From contig QZKJ01000004.1 in assembly GCA_003605035.1 (NCBI GenBank), positions 1 through 64,000 on the forward strand: 64,000 nucleotides of DNA, read 5' to 3'. Shown here piece by piece: positions 25,776-35,108 of the stretch (within the stretch, counting starts at the first letter, position 1; every line of letters starts with the position of its first letter). The notes beneath the pieces were generated by a model, which saw nothing but the letters and a program-made list of their open reading frames with translations, was not told the DNA's origin and did not search any database. A program made the position numbers and the translations under genes. This stretch comes from Desulfurivibrio sp. (lineage in GTDB: Bacteria > Desulfobacterota > Desulfobulbia > Desulfobulbales > SURF-16).

Positions 25776-27092
25776 TTACAAGGGGTGGCGAATCCCGCCG
25801 ACCTCTGCCGCCATGCGGCGCACCACCTCCATAGCTTCCGCCACGTCAAAAGTCAATATCTTCCTGTCGGCCATGATGAGCCGGCCGTTGATGATGACGC
25901 TCTGCACATCCGCGCCGCTGGCCGCATAAACCAGATTATCCACCGCATAAAAGGGGGTGAGGTGGGGTTGGTCCAGCCTGACCAGGATGACATCGGCCGG
26001 CATGCCGGCGGCCAGGACGCCGCCCCCGGCAAATCCCGGCAGACCGGCGCCCTGGACAGTGGCCATGCGCAGCACCTCCCTGGCCTTGACCGCGGCCGGG
26101 TTCAGGGCCTGCACCTTGTGCAGCTTGGCGCAGGTGTCCATTTCACTGAAGAGATCCAGATCGTTATTGCTGGCGCAGCCATCCGTGCCCAGCCCGACCC
26201 GGATGCCGGCGGCGAGCAGCTCGGCCACCGGGGCAATGCCGGCGGCCAGTTTCATATTGCTCTGCGGGCAGGTGACCACCGCGGCCCGGCTTGCGGCAAG
26301 CAGCGCGATATCGTGTTCATCAAGCCAGACAGCATGGACGCAGACGGTCTGGCTGTCAAGCAGGCCAAGGGAGTGCAGGTAGGAGGTGGGCGAGCCCTGC
26401 CATTTTTCCGCAAGCAGCGCCCTCTCGGCCCCTGTTTCGGCCAGATGAATGAAAAAGGGGACCTGTCTGGCCCGGGCCAGCTCCTTGGCCGCCACCAGGG
26501 TGCGGCTTGAGCAGGTGTAGGGCGAATGGGCAAAAACAGCAGGCACAAGCAGCTCATGCCCCTGCCAGCGCTCGATAAAACGGGCGGCCGCCGCCACATT
26601 TTCCGCGGGATCAGGCACCCCGGGCGCCGGGAAATCGATGACCCCCTGGGCCGCCACAGCGCGCATGCCGCTCTCCACCAGGGCCCTGGCCGCTTCATCC
26701 TCATAAAAATAGGCATCGGCCACGGTGGTGGTGCCGGACATGATCATCTCGGCCGCGGCCAGCCTGGTGCACCAGTAAACCATCTCCGGCGTGACGAAAC
26801 GGGCCTCAGCCGGGAAAATATGCTGCGTAAGCCAGTCCATCAGCGGCAGATCATCCGCCATGCCCCGGAACAGGGTCATGGCCGCATGATTATGGCCGTT
26901 GACCAGCCCGGGCATGACCAGGTCCCCGCGGGCGTCGATCACCTCGGCAGCCGGGGACGGCACATAGCCCGCCATGGGGCCGAGCGCGCTGATGCGGCCG
27001 GCGGCGATGCTGATAAAGCCGTCCGCCGTAAACCCTTCAGCCGTGTCGGGAGCGAAAAGCCTGGCGTTGATGATGGTAATTTCTCCGTGCAT
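25776..27092 (-). CDS. mtaD: 5-methylthioadenosine/S-adenosylhomocysteine deaminase-type amidohydrolase
   Basis: 438 aa from ATG 27092 (MHGEITIINARLFAPD); the longer open frame is not homologous. Metal site: GLVNGHNHAAMTLFRG (HxH), the IHLAETGAE region (His), CVHAVWLDEHD (His), and VGLGTDGCASNNDLDLF (Asp), all typical of the amidohydrolase superfamily's MtaD group. It would deaminate MTA, SAH or related adenosines to the inosine form in SAM-cycle salvage. Alternative: another amidohydrolase such as a guanine or chloroatrazine-type deaminase. Cytoplasmic. Confidence 0.87.
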   Translation of the reverse strand: MHGEITIINARLFAPDTAEGFTADGFISIAAGRISALGPMAGYVPSPAAEVIDARGDLVMPGLVNGHNHAAMTLFRGMADDLPLMDWLTQHIFPAEARFVTPEMVYWCTRLAAAEMIMSGTTTVADAYFYEDEAARALVESGMRAVAAQGVIDFPAPGVPDPAENVAAAARFIERWQGHELLVPAVFAHSPYTCSSRTLVAAKELARARQVPFFIHLAETGAERALLAEKWQGSPTSYLHSLGLLDSQTVCVHAVWLDEHDIALLAASRAAVVTCPQSNMKLAAGIAPVAELLAAGIRVGLGTDGCASNNDLDLFSEMDTCAKLHKVQALNPAAVKAREVLRMATVQGAGLPGFAGGGVLAAGMPADVILVRLDQPHLTPFYAVDNLVYAASGADVQSVIINGRLIMADRKILTFDVAEAMEVVRRMAAEVGGIRHPL

Positions 27093-27133
27093 GAGCTGAA
27101 AAATACCGTATGGAGACTGATTGCGCAAACAAC

Positions 27134-27280
27134 TTAGGGGTCGAGCAAAAATAAGTTGAGACCTTGGCTGCCGATTTTTCCACATCCTGCCGGAGTACCA
27201 GGATGAAATATTGACATCAGCACCATGCTTCAGTACATTTCAACCCAGATTCCCTGAGATCAAATCCCGCTGACCCCTAA
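27134..27280. mobile_element. MITE-like or REP-type element
   Basis: 147-bp segment bounded by a perfect inverted repeat TTAGGGGTC (27134-27142) and GACCCCTAA (27272-27280); a few more matching bases follow inwards (GAGC/GCTG). No coding frame inside. It sits in the gap between mtaD and the HIT gene. It looks like the terminal-repeat arrangement of a non-autonomous element; similar AGGGGTC ends occur in RAYT/IS200-associated palindromes. The right arm ends 14 bases before the HIT start codon. Confidence 0.5.
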
Positions 27281-27294
27281 CCGAGGAGTTTCCC

Positions 27295-27639
27295 ATGCAC
27301 CCGAACTGCCTGTTCTGCAAAATCATCAACGGCGACATCCCGGCCAGCAAACTCTATGAGGATGACGAGGTGACGGCTTTCTGGGACATCGCCCCCCAGG
27401 CGCCCAGACATTTTCTGGTCATCCCGAAAAAACACATCACCGGCCCCGCGGCCCTGGGCAGCGAAGACGAGCAGCTCATCGGCAAGGTCATGCGGACCGG
27501 GGCCAGACTGGCGGCGGAGAATGGCATCGGCGACGGCTTCCGGATGGTGTTCAACAACGGCGCCGAGGCCGGCCAGACCGTCTTCCACCTCCACATGCAT
27601 GTTCTGGGCGGCCGCGCGATGAACTGGCCGCCGGGCTGA
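27295..27639 (+). CDS. HIT-family protein
   Basis: 114 aa; ATG with GAGGAG upstream. Hint-like HIT domain: FCKIINGDIPASKLYEDDEV at the start, FLVIPKKHI in the middle, and the histidine triad as HLHMHVLGG. These enzymes hydrolyse nucleoside phosphoramidates (AMP-lysine and relatives). It is directly followed by mobA one base later, so probably cotranscribed; no functional link to molybdenum cofactor synthesis is known. Confidence 0.92.
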   Translation: MHPNCLFCKIINGDIPASKLYEDDEVTAFWDIAPQAPRHFLVIPKKHITGPAALGSEDEQLIGKVMRTGARLAAENGIGDGFRMVFNNGAEAGQTVFHLHMHVLGGRAMNWPPG

Positions 27640-27640
27640 T

Positions 27641-28258
27641 ATGCCGGCCGCGGCAAGCATAAGCACAGAAACCACTGGAGTCATTCTGGCCGGCGGCGCA
27701 AGCTCCCGGTTCGGCAGCAACAAGGCCCTGGCCCTGCTGCAGGGCAGCCATGTCATCCAGCATGCGGCAACGGTCCTGACAAAACTCTTCCCCCAGCTGC
27801 TGCTGGTCACCAATTCCCCGGACAGTTACCGTTTTCTCGACTGGCGGATGACAGGCGATATCTATGCCGACAGCGGGCCGCTGGCCGGCATCCATGCCGC
27901 CCTGCGCACCATAACCACGCCCCAGGCCTTTATTGTCGGCTGCGACATGCCAAACCTTGACATCCGGCTGATTGCCTATCTGTGTAATCTGGCCGGGGAC
28001 TGGGACGCTGCCCTGCCCTGGCTTGACGCCGGTCCCGAACCGCTCTACGCGGTCTACCGCAAAAGCTGCCTGCCGGTTATCGAGCGGCAGCTGCAGGCAA
28101 GACAGAGAAAAATCAGCCTTGCCCTGGAACAGCTCAGGCTGCGCAAGGTAAGCCAGCAGGAGGTGCTGGGCATAACCCGCGATCTCATGACCTTTCACAA
28201 CATCAACCGCATGGGGGATCTGCAGCTTCTCCTGGAAAATGAGCCCGGGCGTGACTGA
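27641..28258 (+). CDS. mobA: Molybdenum cofactor guanylyltransferase
   Basis: 205 aa. The nucleotide-binding motif GVILAGGASSRFGSNKAL is the MobA signature (LAGGxSxRxGxxK); then GPLAGIHAAL and the metal-binding VGCDMPNLD. MobA attaches GMP to molybdopterin to make the bis-MGD cofactor used by formate dehydrogenases and other oxidoreductases. It starts one base after the HIT stop and overlaps moeA by 20 bases. Confidence 0.93.
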   Translation: MPAAASISTETTGVILAGGASSRFGSNKALALLQGSHVIQHAATVLTKLFPQLLLVTNSPDSYRFLDWRMTGDIYADSGPLAGIHAALRTITTPQAFIVGCDMPNLDIRLIAYLCNLAGDWDAALPWLDAGPEPLYAVYRKSCLPVIERQLQARQRKISLALEQLRLRKVSQQEVLGITRDLMTFHNINRMGDLQLLLENEPGRD

Positions 28259-29426
28259 ACCTCTCTCCCTGGCAGCCGCCAGAAAACTCATCACCGGCCA
28301 CGCCTGTCCGCTGCCCGGAGAAACCCTTCCCCTGCAGGACTGCCTGCACAGGAGGCCTGCGCGCAATTTGCTCTCCGCCATCCCGGTCCCCCACTTCTGC
28401 CAGTCCACCATGGACGGCTACGCCATCAACGGCGGCAGCATGGCCGGCAGCAAGCCCCCGCTGGAACTGCCCGTTGTCGGAGAAATTGCGGCAGGCTGCA
28501 CGGAAATCGTTGCCCTGGCGGGCGGGGAGGCGGTGCGCATCATGACCGGCGGCTCCGTGCCTGCCGGCGCCGACCGGGTCATCCCCTTTGAATGGTGCCG
28601 GGAGGCAGATGGCCTGGTCATCATTTTCAGGTTGGGCAGCAAGGGCAGCCATATCAGGCAGGTTGGCACCGACCTGCGGAAAGGCCAGCTGATTATCCGC
28701 CAAGGAGAGGTCATTTTCCCCTGCCATCTGCATCTGCTGGCCACCTCCGGCATGGCCCGGATCCGGGTCTTTGCCAGACCGTCCGTCCTCTTTGTCTGCA
28801 CCGGCAGCGAGCTTGTCGAAAAAAGTCCCCTGCCCGGGCAGATCATCAGCGGCAACAGGGCCCTGCTCCACGGCCTGATCACCGAGGCGGGCGGCAACCC
28901 CGGCTATTTAGGGGCGGCGCTTGACGACACGGACCAAATTGCCATGAAATTACAGGAGGCGGGGCAGGCCAGCATCATCATCACCACCGGCGGCATGGGG
29001 CCGGGGAAATATGATCTGATGGGGGAGGTGCTGGAGAAGATCGGGGTGCAGATCCTTTACCGCTCCCTGCAGGTAAGACCCGGCCGGGCCACCATTTTCG
29101 GGGTCAGGGAGCAGACTATGTTCTTCAGTCTGCCGGGGCCGCCGCCCGCGGTGCAGATCCTCTTCAACGAGCTGGTGCGGCCGGCGATTTTTGCCCTGCA
29201 GGGCAAGCGGGGTGGGCCGGCAAAGGTACGGGCCATCCTGGATCAGGATATTGTCAGCCGCAAAAAAGGGGTGCTGAATCTGAAAAACGGCATCACCAGC
29301 GTCCGCTCAGGTCTCTTCTGTGTGCGGCCGGCCGGCCTTACTGAACCATCCACCGCCACCATTCTCATTCCGGGCAATCGCCGTCTGATCCGCGCCGGAG
29401 AGAAGGTGACCGTTCATCTGCATTAG
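28239..29426 (+). CDS. moeA: Molybdopterin molybdenumtransferase
   Basis: 395 aa. MoeA: domain I/II with PVPHFCQSTMDGYAING and GGEAVRIMTGGSVPAGADRVIPFE, domain III (MPT-binding) with ISGNRALLHGLITEAGG and TTGGMGPGKYDLMGEVLE, and a C-terminal beta domain. Inserts molybdate (or tungstate) into the adenylated dithiolene. Full-length. Its gene ends inside the last 4 bases of the convergent PP2C gene. No mogA or moaA gene in the window. Confidence 0.95.
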   Translation: MSPGVTEPLSLAAARKLITGHACPLPGETLPLQDCLHRRPARNLLSAIPVPHFCQSTMDGYAINGGSMAGSKPPLELPVVGEIAAGCTEIVALAGGEAVRIMTGGSVPAGADRVIPFEWCREADGLVIIFRLGSKGSHIRQVGTDLRKGQLIIRQGEVIFPCHLHLLATSGMARIRVFARPSVLFVCTGSELVEKSPLPGQIISGNRALLHGLITEAGGNPGYLGAALDDTDQIAMKLQEAGQASIIITTGGMGPGKYDLMGEVLEKIGVQILYRSLQVRPGRATIFGVREQTMFFSLPGPPPAVQILFNELVRPAIFALQGKRGGPAKVRAILDQDIVSRKKGVLNLKNGITSVRSGLFCVRPAGLTEPSTATILIPGNRRLIRAGEKVTVHLH

Positions 29427-30184
29427 CAGAACACCACCACCGCCGTAATATTATCCTTGCCGCCCGCCACATTGGCCTGCCGGACAAGATTGTCGCAGGC
29501 CTCCTCAGGGGAGCTGGCCAGCTCAAGGGTCTGATGCATCTCCTCATCGCTGACCATGCCCCACAGGCCGTCGGAACAGAGCAGCATCTTGTTGCCCGCC
29601 GACAGCGGCACCCGGTGAAATTCCGGGTCTTCGGCAAAGGCAAAGCCGATGCCCCTGGTGATGATATTGCGGCCCGCCCCCCTGCCCCCATCCTGCAGGC
29701 CCAGGGTCTGGTCCGCCACCAGCGAATGGTCGGTGGTGAGCTGTTTCAGCATATAGCCATCATCAAGATAGGCGCGGACATCCCCCACATGGCAGAGATA
29801 GGCCACGCCGTTATCGATCAGACAGGCCACCAGGGTGCAGCCCATGCCGCGCAGCTCCGCATTTTCCGCCGCCAGGCCCATCACCTTGTCATTGGTTTTA
29901 TAAAAGCTGGCGATGAGTCCATGCTGAATGGCCGCGGGATTGCCCTGGATTTCCCGGATTTTCTCGATGGAAAAATAGTTGATCAGATACTCCGTTGCCA
30001 CCCGGCTGGCAATTTCTCCCGCCTGATGGCCTCCCATGCCGTCCGCCACCACAAACAGGTTCCGTTCAACCAGAATGGCAAAATTATCCTCATTGTTTTT
30101 CCGCACCAGGCCGGTATCCGTGCGGCCGAAACAGGCCAGGCTGCCCTGTGGTGCCCCAAAAAATTTCTTCAGAAACTGCAGCAT
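29423..30184 (-). CDS. PP2C-family Ser/Thr protein phosphatase
   Basis: 253 aa from ATG 30184 (GGAGG upstream), the shorter of the possible starts. PP2C motifs: GRTDTGLVRKNNEDNFAI, FVVADGMGGHQAGEIAS, CHVGDVRAYL, LLCSDGLWGMVSDEE and GGKDNITAVVV. Metal-dependent phosphatase that removes phosphates from Ser/Thr. It lies downstream of the Ser/Thr kinase gene on the same strand with 120 bases between them, so it is the likely reset enzyme. Cytoplasmic. Confidence 0.93.
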   Translation of the reverse strand: MLQFLKKFFGAPQGSLACFGRTDTGLVRKNNEDNFAILVERNLFVVADGMGGHQAGEIASRVATEYLINYFSIEKIREIQGNPAAIQHGLIASFYKTNDKVMGLAAENAELRGMGCTLVACLIDNGVAYLCHVGDVRAYLDDGYMLKQLTTDHSLVADQTLGLQDGGRGAGRNIITRGIGFAFAEDPEFHRVPLSAGNKMLLCSDGLWGMVSDEEMHQTLELASSPEEACDNLVRQANVAGGKDNITAVVVFC

Positions 30185-30307
30185 GCTGCCTCCATGGTAA
30201 GGGAAGGCGAACATATGTTCCCGCCTATCCCTGTGCCGGGTCCTTACGGAGTAAATTTTTCCTCGTATGAAGAGCGTATCCGCCAAAAAACAGCCGCGGA
30301 CAAGCTG

Positions 30308-32776
30308 TTATAAGCTGCGCAAGGCCGAAGGCAGCCCGTCATCAAACTCCAGGTGATAGATAACACTCCACATGACAATGGCGCCGTCCTGGCGGCCGGA
30401 AAGAAAGGTGTGCGGTTTGGGTCCCGGCGCCAGGCTGCAGACGCCGTCTCCCCGGGCGTCGAGCAGCTGGTTGCATTTGCCGGTCTGCCAGTTCCACAGC
30501 CGGATGATGTCATCCTCACAGCCGGAAACCACCGTCTGCCCATCCTCAAGAAATAAAACCGAGGTCACTGCGTCTTCATGGCCGTCGATGGTCAGCAGAC
30601 AGCGGCCGACCGTGCAATCCCATATCCTGACCAGCCGGTCCGCCCCTCCAGTGGCGATTCGCGTCCCATCAGCACTCACCGCCATGGCGGCCACCGGCAG
30701 GGCATGGGCCTCGAGTTCCCGCCGGCACTCACCGGAGCGGCCATCGTAAAAACGCAGGGAGCCGTCTTCACAGGAGACGGCAAAACCGCCATCCTTCAGC
30801 CAGGCAAGACCGCGTACCCCGCCCCCGCCGGAGAGGCCGATCTTCTTCAGTTTGCCGTCCGCCGTCGCAAAAACCATAAGATTGCCGTCCGCCATTCCAG
30901 CCAGCAGTTGCCGGCCGTCGGGACTGAATGACAGCGACTGAATGGCGCTTTTGCCGAATGCCACCTCATGCTGCTCGCCGGTCTTGAAGCAGCGGAACCT
31001 GACCGCACCATTTTTCTGCCCCACGGCCAGTGAGGAGAGACCGGCGGCCAGGGCGGTAACGGGCTCTGGCGTCTCGACAAAAAGCACACTCTTTTTTCTC
31101 TCCCCCACGCTCCGCACCTGTACCATGGTGTCGGAAGTGGCGGAAAAAACAAGTTTTCTTGCCGGCAGAGTGGCCAGAAAGGTAACAGGACCGGCCTCGC
31201 CATCCGCATGGGTCATCAGCCGCTGCACCGTGGACAGCGCCCGTTTACGCCCCTCGGGCAGCAATTGTTCATAAATCTTGTAATAGAACTTGTCCTTCTT
31301 GAACTGTTCATTGCTCCAGCTGACCAGCAGGGTGTCATAGCATTCCGTCAACCGCCTGTTCTGCAGGAGGGTAAGGATATTATGGTGCACCGAGCCGCGC
31401 AGCTGGGCATCCCGGAAAATCTCCATGGGCGCCTTGGGGAAGCAGAGCAGCAGCTGGGGTTCCCTGTTGCGCTCCTTGCGCTGCACCTCCCCTTCCAGCT
31501 CGATATAGTCGCCAATCTCCCTTTCAAGCTCGTCGAAGATGGAGAGCTTGGGAAATCGCTTTTTGCTTGCCTCAATGCGGCGCAGCAGACGCTCCGGGTT
31601 TTCCTCGCTCTTGCACCACTTCATCATATAGGAGTTGTAGAGGGCCTCGGTCAGCGCGTCATTGATCTCCAGGGTGCGGTCAAGATAGCCGACCGCCTCC
31701 TTGTATTTGCCCAGTTCCGCCAGGGAAACCGCCCGGTTATTCATGTTTTCGGCGCGCAGATCGATTTTGCCCATGATGGCATAGGGGCAGGCCACCTGGA
31801 AAAGTTCGAGATAAACCTGATTCAGGGCCTCCTTCAGTTCGGTAAAATCATGAAAACGGTGGTCCGGCTGATAGGCCACGCTCTTTTTCAGAATATCTTT
31901 CAGGGTCTCAGACAGGATAATCTGTGCTTTGGCCGGCTCGGGTTCCGGACACTCCTCGCCCTGGGCATTATGCTTATAGGGTCTTTTGCCGCAGAACATC
32001 ATCCACAGGCAGAGGCCGAAGGAATATGTATCCGTCCGTCTGTCCACCTGATGGGCATTGCGCAGCTGTTCCGGGGAGGCATAATTGGGGGTACCGCGAA
32101 AACCGACGGTGTCATTTGCGCCCTGGCCTTTTTTCCGGGGAGTGTCAAGCTCCCTGCTTTTATCATCAATGAGGCGCAGGATGCCGAAATCGGTGATTTT
32201 CACCAGGCCGTCCTTGGAGAGCAGGATATTCTGGGGTTTGATGTCGCGGTGGATGAAGCCCTTGGAATGGGTATACTCCATGCCGTTGCAGAACTGGATG
32301 GCGATGGACAGAGCGGTGCGCATGTCCTGGCAGCGTCCCCGGTTGATCCATTCCTCCAGCGTGCCGCCAGCCACATATTCGATGAAAATATGGGGTATGC
32401 CGACAATGGACTTGACGTAATAGCAGGAGGCGATGTTGGGGTGCAGACCGAGACGGACCCAGCTGTTGGCCTCCCGCAGAATGCGCTGCAGACCCTCGCG
32501 GTCCGCCCACACCTCGGGTTTGGGCGCCTTGATGGCCATCCAGATGCCCCAGGACAGGTGTTCGGCAATATAGACCTTGCCCATGGCGCCGCTGAAGATG
32601 CGGTCGATGCGGTAGCGGTCCTGGACAACTTCACCCGGCAGCCAGTTCAGCTGGTGGGCCAGGCCGGCGTCAGGCGGCGCGGAGACAATTTCGGTGGCAT
32701 CGGCCGGCGGGGTGAATCCCGCGGCCTCCTGTCCCCGGAAACCCTTGCTTATTCTTTTTAAAAAACGGGTCAGCAT
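30308..32776 (-). CDS. Ser/Thr protein kinase with TPR and WD40 repeats
   Basis: 822 aa. Eukaryotic-type kinase domain about residues 52-320: glycine loop SGAMGKVY, catalytic Lys in WMAIKAPK, HRD-type FIHRDIKPQNILL, and DFG in ITDFGILR. A short TPR-like segment about 345-410 (NRAVSLAELGKYKEAVGYLDRTLEIND), a helical spacer, then about seven WD40 repeats at 525-822 (RIWDCTVGRCLLTIDGHEDAV; IRLWNWQTGKCNQLLDARGD). No TM segment, so it is cytoplasmic, with WD40 as a substrate or adaptor platform. First of the kinase/phosphatase pair; FHA genes lie upstream. Confidence 0.93.
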   Translation of the reverse strand: MLTRFLKRISKGFRGQEAAGFTPPADATEIVSAPPDAGLAHQLNWLPGEVVQDRYRIDRIFSGAMGKVYIAEHLSWGIWMAIKAPKPEVWADREGLQRILREANSWVRLGLHPNIASCYYVKSIVGIPHIFIEYVAGGTLEEWINRGRCQDMRTALSIAIQFCNGMEYTHSKGFIHRDIKPQNILLSKDGLVKITDFGILRLIDDKSRELDTPRKKGQGANDTVGFRGTPNYASPEQLRNAHQVDRRTDTYSFGLCLWMMFCGKRPYKHNAQGEECPEPEPAKAQIILSETLKDILKKSVAYQPDHRFHDFTELKEALNQVYLELFQVACPYAIMGKIDLRAENMNNRAVSLAELGKYKEAVGYLDRTLEINDALTEALYNSYMMKWCKSEENPERLLRRIEASKKRFPKLSIFDELEREIGDYIELEGEVQRKERNREPQLLLCFPKAPMEIFRDAQLRGSVHHNILTLLQNRRLTECYDTLLVSWSNEQFKKDKFYYKIYEQLLPEGRKRALSTVQRLMTHADGEAGPVTFLATLPARKLVFSATSDTMVQVRSVGERKKSVLFVETPEPVTALAAGLSSLAVGQKNGAVRFRCFKTGEQHEVAFGKSAIQSLSFSPDGRQLLAGMADGNLMVFATADGKLKKIGLSGGGGVRGLAWLKDGGFAVSCEDGSLRFYDGRSGECRRELEAHALPVAAMAVSADGTRIATGGADRLVRIWDCTVGRCLLTIDGHEDAVTSVLFLEDGQTVVSGCEDDIIRLWNWQTGKCNQLLDARGDGVCSLAPGPKPHTFLSGRQDGAIVMWSVIYHLEFDDGLPSALRSL

Positions 32777-32941
32777 CTTTCACAAACCCAGGCAGATATA
32801 GACCAAGGCAGAGAGAAGGAAATACCTTCTGCGCTCTGTTCAGCATCATGGGGAAAAGCGTTGTTAACCGGCCGCAAGCCTTGCGGCAAAGCCACTGGAC
32901 CCGGCTGCCAAGGCAGAGCATTGCGGGGAAAGGGGCGGCGG

Positions 32942-33643
32942 TTATTCAAATCGGATCTGGACCCCGCGGATCTGGATAATATCGCCCTTGTGCAGCTCCC
33001 GCTCCTGTCGCACCGCATCCCCGTTCACCGTGGTCTTTACCCAGCTGCGCTGCGGGACAAGATAAAACTTCTTATCACGGTTGATGATGTAACACTGGGC
33101 CTGGGCCACAAACCAGCCCGTCACCCGCAGGTCGCAGTTGATGTCCTTGCCGATTTTCACGCTGCTGCGGCCCAGCAGGGGAACCTCCGCCGGGCTGCCA
33201 TCGCCCTGGATTACCGTCAGATGGTGAGGGGCTTTCCCCTTTTCCTTGGTCTTCTGGGCAGGGGTCGACTTGTTGCCCGACCGGGTGACGAAAACCGTTT
33301 CATCGCCATAATCCAGCGGCGCGCTCTGGGAGGCGAATTTGGCATCCTTCAACGCCTCGGCCGGCAGCAGCAGAAATTTACCGATTTCAATGACATCATC
33401 ATCAAAAAGCTGGACACATGAATCGATCTTCTTGCCATTGACCATGGTACCGTTCAGGCTGCCGAGATCCTCCAGGAAATAGACCCCGCTTCTTTTCTCA
33501 AGAGCCGTATGCTTGCGGGAAATAGCCGTATTATCAACCACGACGTCCGCTTCAGAACTCCTGCCGATCACCAGACGTTCACCATCCTCAATGGCAAACT
33601 GCTTAACAACCTTGTCATGAAGCTTAATTGCCCATACAGCCAT
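32942..33643 (-). CDS. Protein with two FHA domains
   Basis: 233 aa from ATG 33643 (GAGGAG upstream). FHA 1 about residues 20-90 (LVIGRSSEADVVVDNTAISRKHTAL, LEDLGSLNGTMVNG). A linker with basic residues follows, then a second, less regular FHA-like domain about 140-230 (VPLLGRSSVKIGKDINCD). FHA domains bind phosphothreonine peptides, so this may be a substrate/adaptor of the neighbouring kinase. Upstream of the kinase gene on the same strand, with a 165-base gap. Confidence 0.88.
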   Translation of the reverse strand: MAVWAIKLHDKVVKQFAIEDGERLVIGRSSEADVVVDNTAISRKHTALEKRSGVYFLEDLGSLNGTMVNGKKIDSCVQLFDDDVIEIGKFLLLPAEALKDAKFASQSAPLDYGDETVFVTRSGNKSTPAQKTKEKGKAPHHLTVIQGDGSPAEVPLLGRSSVKIGKDINCDLRVTGWFVAQAQCYIINRDKKFYLVPQRSWVKTTVNGDAVRQERELHKGDIIQIRGVQIRFE

Positions 33644-33910
33644 AATACACTCCTCGGCCAGCCACTGCGCCGAAATGAAAATTAACATTCCCGCCTGCCG
33701 CCCTTCCGACAGGTAAGCCGTTGTAAAAAAATAACTGCAGGATCGAAGCACCTTGAACGGCATAAGGCGCCGTAAGCAAATGGTTCGACATATAATGGTT
33801 ATTCCGCAACGGCCCCTAAAATCAGACAACCTGCGGACGACAAACATCTTCCTGATCCATCGTCCCTATCCCAACTATGTCACACAATTTAGCAAATGTC
33901 ATTTCCGAGC

Positions 33911-34885
33911 TTATTTTTTCAGCAAAGATTTCCATTTGCACAGATATTGCCGGAGATTTGCAAAGGAAATACCATAGGTCCGCAGGGATTCGCTCTTGCC
34001 TTTGACCGTATAGGTCTGGGGGGTAAAATATGCCGAGGCATCTTTGAGCTGCAGGTAGGTGGTCTCGCCGAGAATCACATCTATCTTCTGGCGGGAGGTG
34101 ATCTCCTGCAACCGGAAGGCCACATTGACCACATCGCCGACAATGGTGAAATCCCGCTGCCCGTCAACCCCGATATTGCCCATCACCGCTTCACCGCTGT
34201 TTACCGCGGCCCCGATCTTCAACTCCCGGCTGATGCCCGGCACACTCTGGCCGAGCTTGCTCGTCAGGAGGCTGATTTCCAGGGCGGAAAGCAAAGCCAT
34301 GGCCACGGCGGTGAAATCCGCGCCATCGGGCCACACGGCAAGCACCGCATCTCCGATGAACTTGTCAACCTGGCCGCCGTTTTTCTGCACCACCCCATCC
34401 ACCTTCCTGGTCCACTGGGCCAGCAACTGCGATACCGGGCCGGCGCCCACCTCCTCTGACAGCGGGGTAAACTGCCGGATATCGCAGACGAGGATGGTCA
34501 CCTGGTTTTTCTGCAGAAAGGCGACGGTTTCGTCGCCGGTTGCGCTGGTGTCATCCCCGGACTGCTCGACAGCCCGGTTTTCCTGCAGGAAAATCAGCTC
34601 CGATCTGCCTATTTTGACATGGTCATTGCTGCTTAATCTGGTGGGGGTATAGACGCGCCGGTTATTGACAAAGGTGCCGTTGGCACTGCCGAGATCCACG
34701 ATATTGTGGCTGAAATTGGCCTCCATCTGGATCATGGCATGCTGGCGGGACACCCAGGGGTAGGGCAGGAGAATATCACTCCCTTCGCCGCGGCCCACGC
34801 GGTAGGTGCTTTTTCCGGCCAGGGTCCAGGTTTGTTCTTCTCCACCTGCTACAAGTTTGAAAAACGCTTTGGGTGAATCGCTCAT
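33911..34885 (-). CDS. FHA-domain class III adenylate/guanylate cyclase
   Basis: 324 aa. N-terminal FHA (about 20-100: YRVGRGEGSDILLPYPWVSR, IVDLGSANGTFVNN) followed by a class III cyclase catalytic domain (about 125-305): VTILVCDIRQFTP (first metal Asp), VDKFIGDAVLAVW (Lys of adenine recognition plus second metal Asp) and FTIVGDVVNVAFRLQEI. The Lys-Asp combination points to ATP as substrate, so cAMP is likely. FHA may couple cyclase activity to the Ser/Thr kinase. Monocistronic at the upstream end of the island; cytoplasmic. Confidence 0.9.
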   Translation of the reverse strand: MSDSPKAFFKLVAGGEEQTWTLAGKSTYRVGRGEGSDILLPYPWVSRQHAMIQMEANFSHNIVDLGSANGTFVNNRRVYTPTRLSSNDHVKIGRSELIFLQENRAVEQSGDDTSATGDETVAFLQKNQVTILVCDIRQFTPLSEEVGAGPVSQLLAQWTRKVDGVVQKNGGQVDKFIGDAVLAVWPDGADFTAVAMALLSALEISLLTSKLGQSVPGISRELKIGAAVNSGEAVMGNIGVDGQRDFTIVGDVVNVAFRLQEITSRQKIDVILGETTYLQLKDASAYFTPQTYTVKGKSESLRTYGISFANLRQYLCKWKSLLKK

Positions 34886-35108
34886 TGTTCTCTTTTTCTG
34901 CGGAAATCAGGGCGGCTGACAGGCACCCATCCGACATCCGCAGGGTATGGATGCCATGGTCCGGCAGGCTGCCTCCGGCTTCCCGGGAGAAAGGCCCATA
35001 CCGGCGGAGAATGTTGCCCCTATAGTGTGGCAATTCTTTTTTTTTTCCCGTATAATACCATGTTATCGGGGCAGGGTATAATTTTTTAACCAGTTAAATG
35101 ATTATAAA

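Noticed and set aside
27134-27280. Insertion sequence with transposase
   Set aside because: No transposase frame exists in or beside the element; only inverted ends are seen, so it is listed as MITE-like at moderate confidence.
31208-32761. 517-aa plus-strand open frame
   Set aside because: Antisense to the kinase-WD40 gene, whose motifs are clear.
29423-34885. Type VI secretion cluster
   Set aside because: Kinase, phosphatase and FHA genes resemble the T6SS regulator set, but no Tss/Hcp/Vgr/ClpV gene is present.
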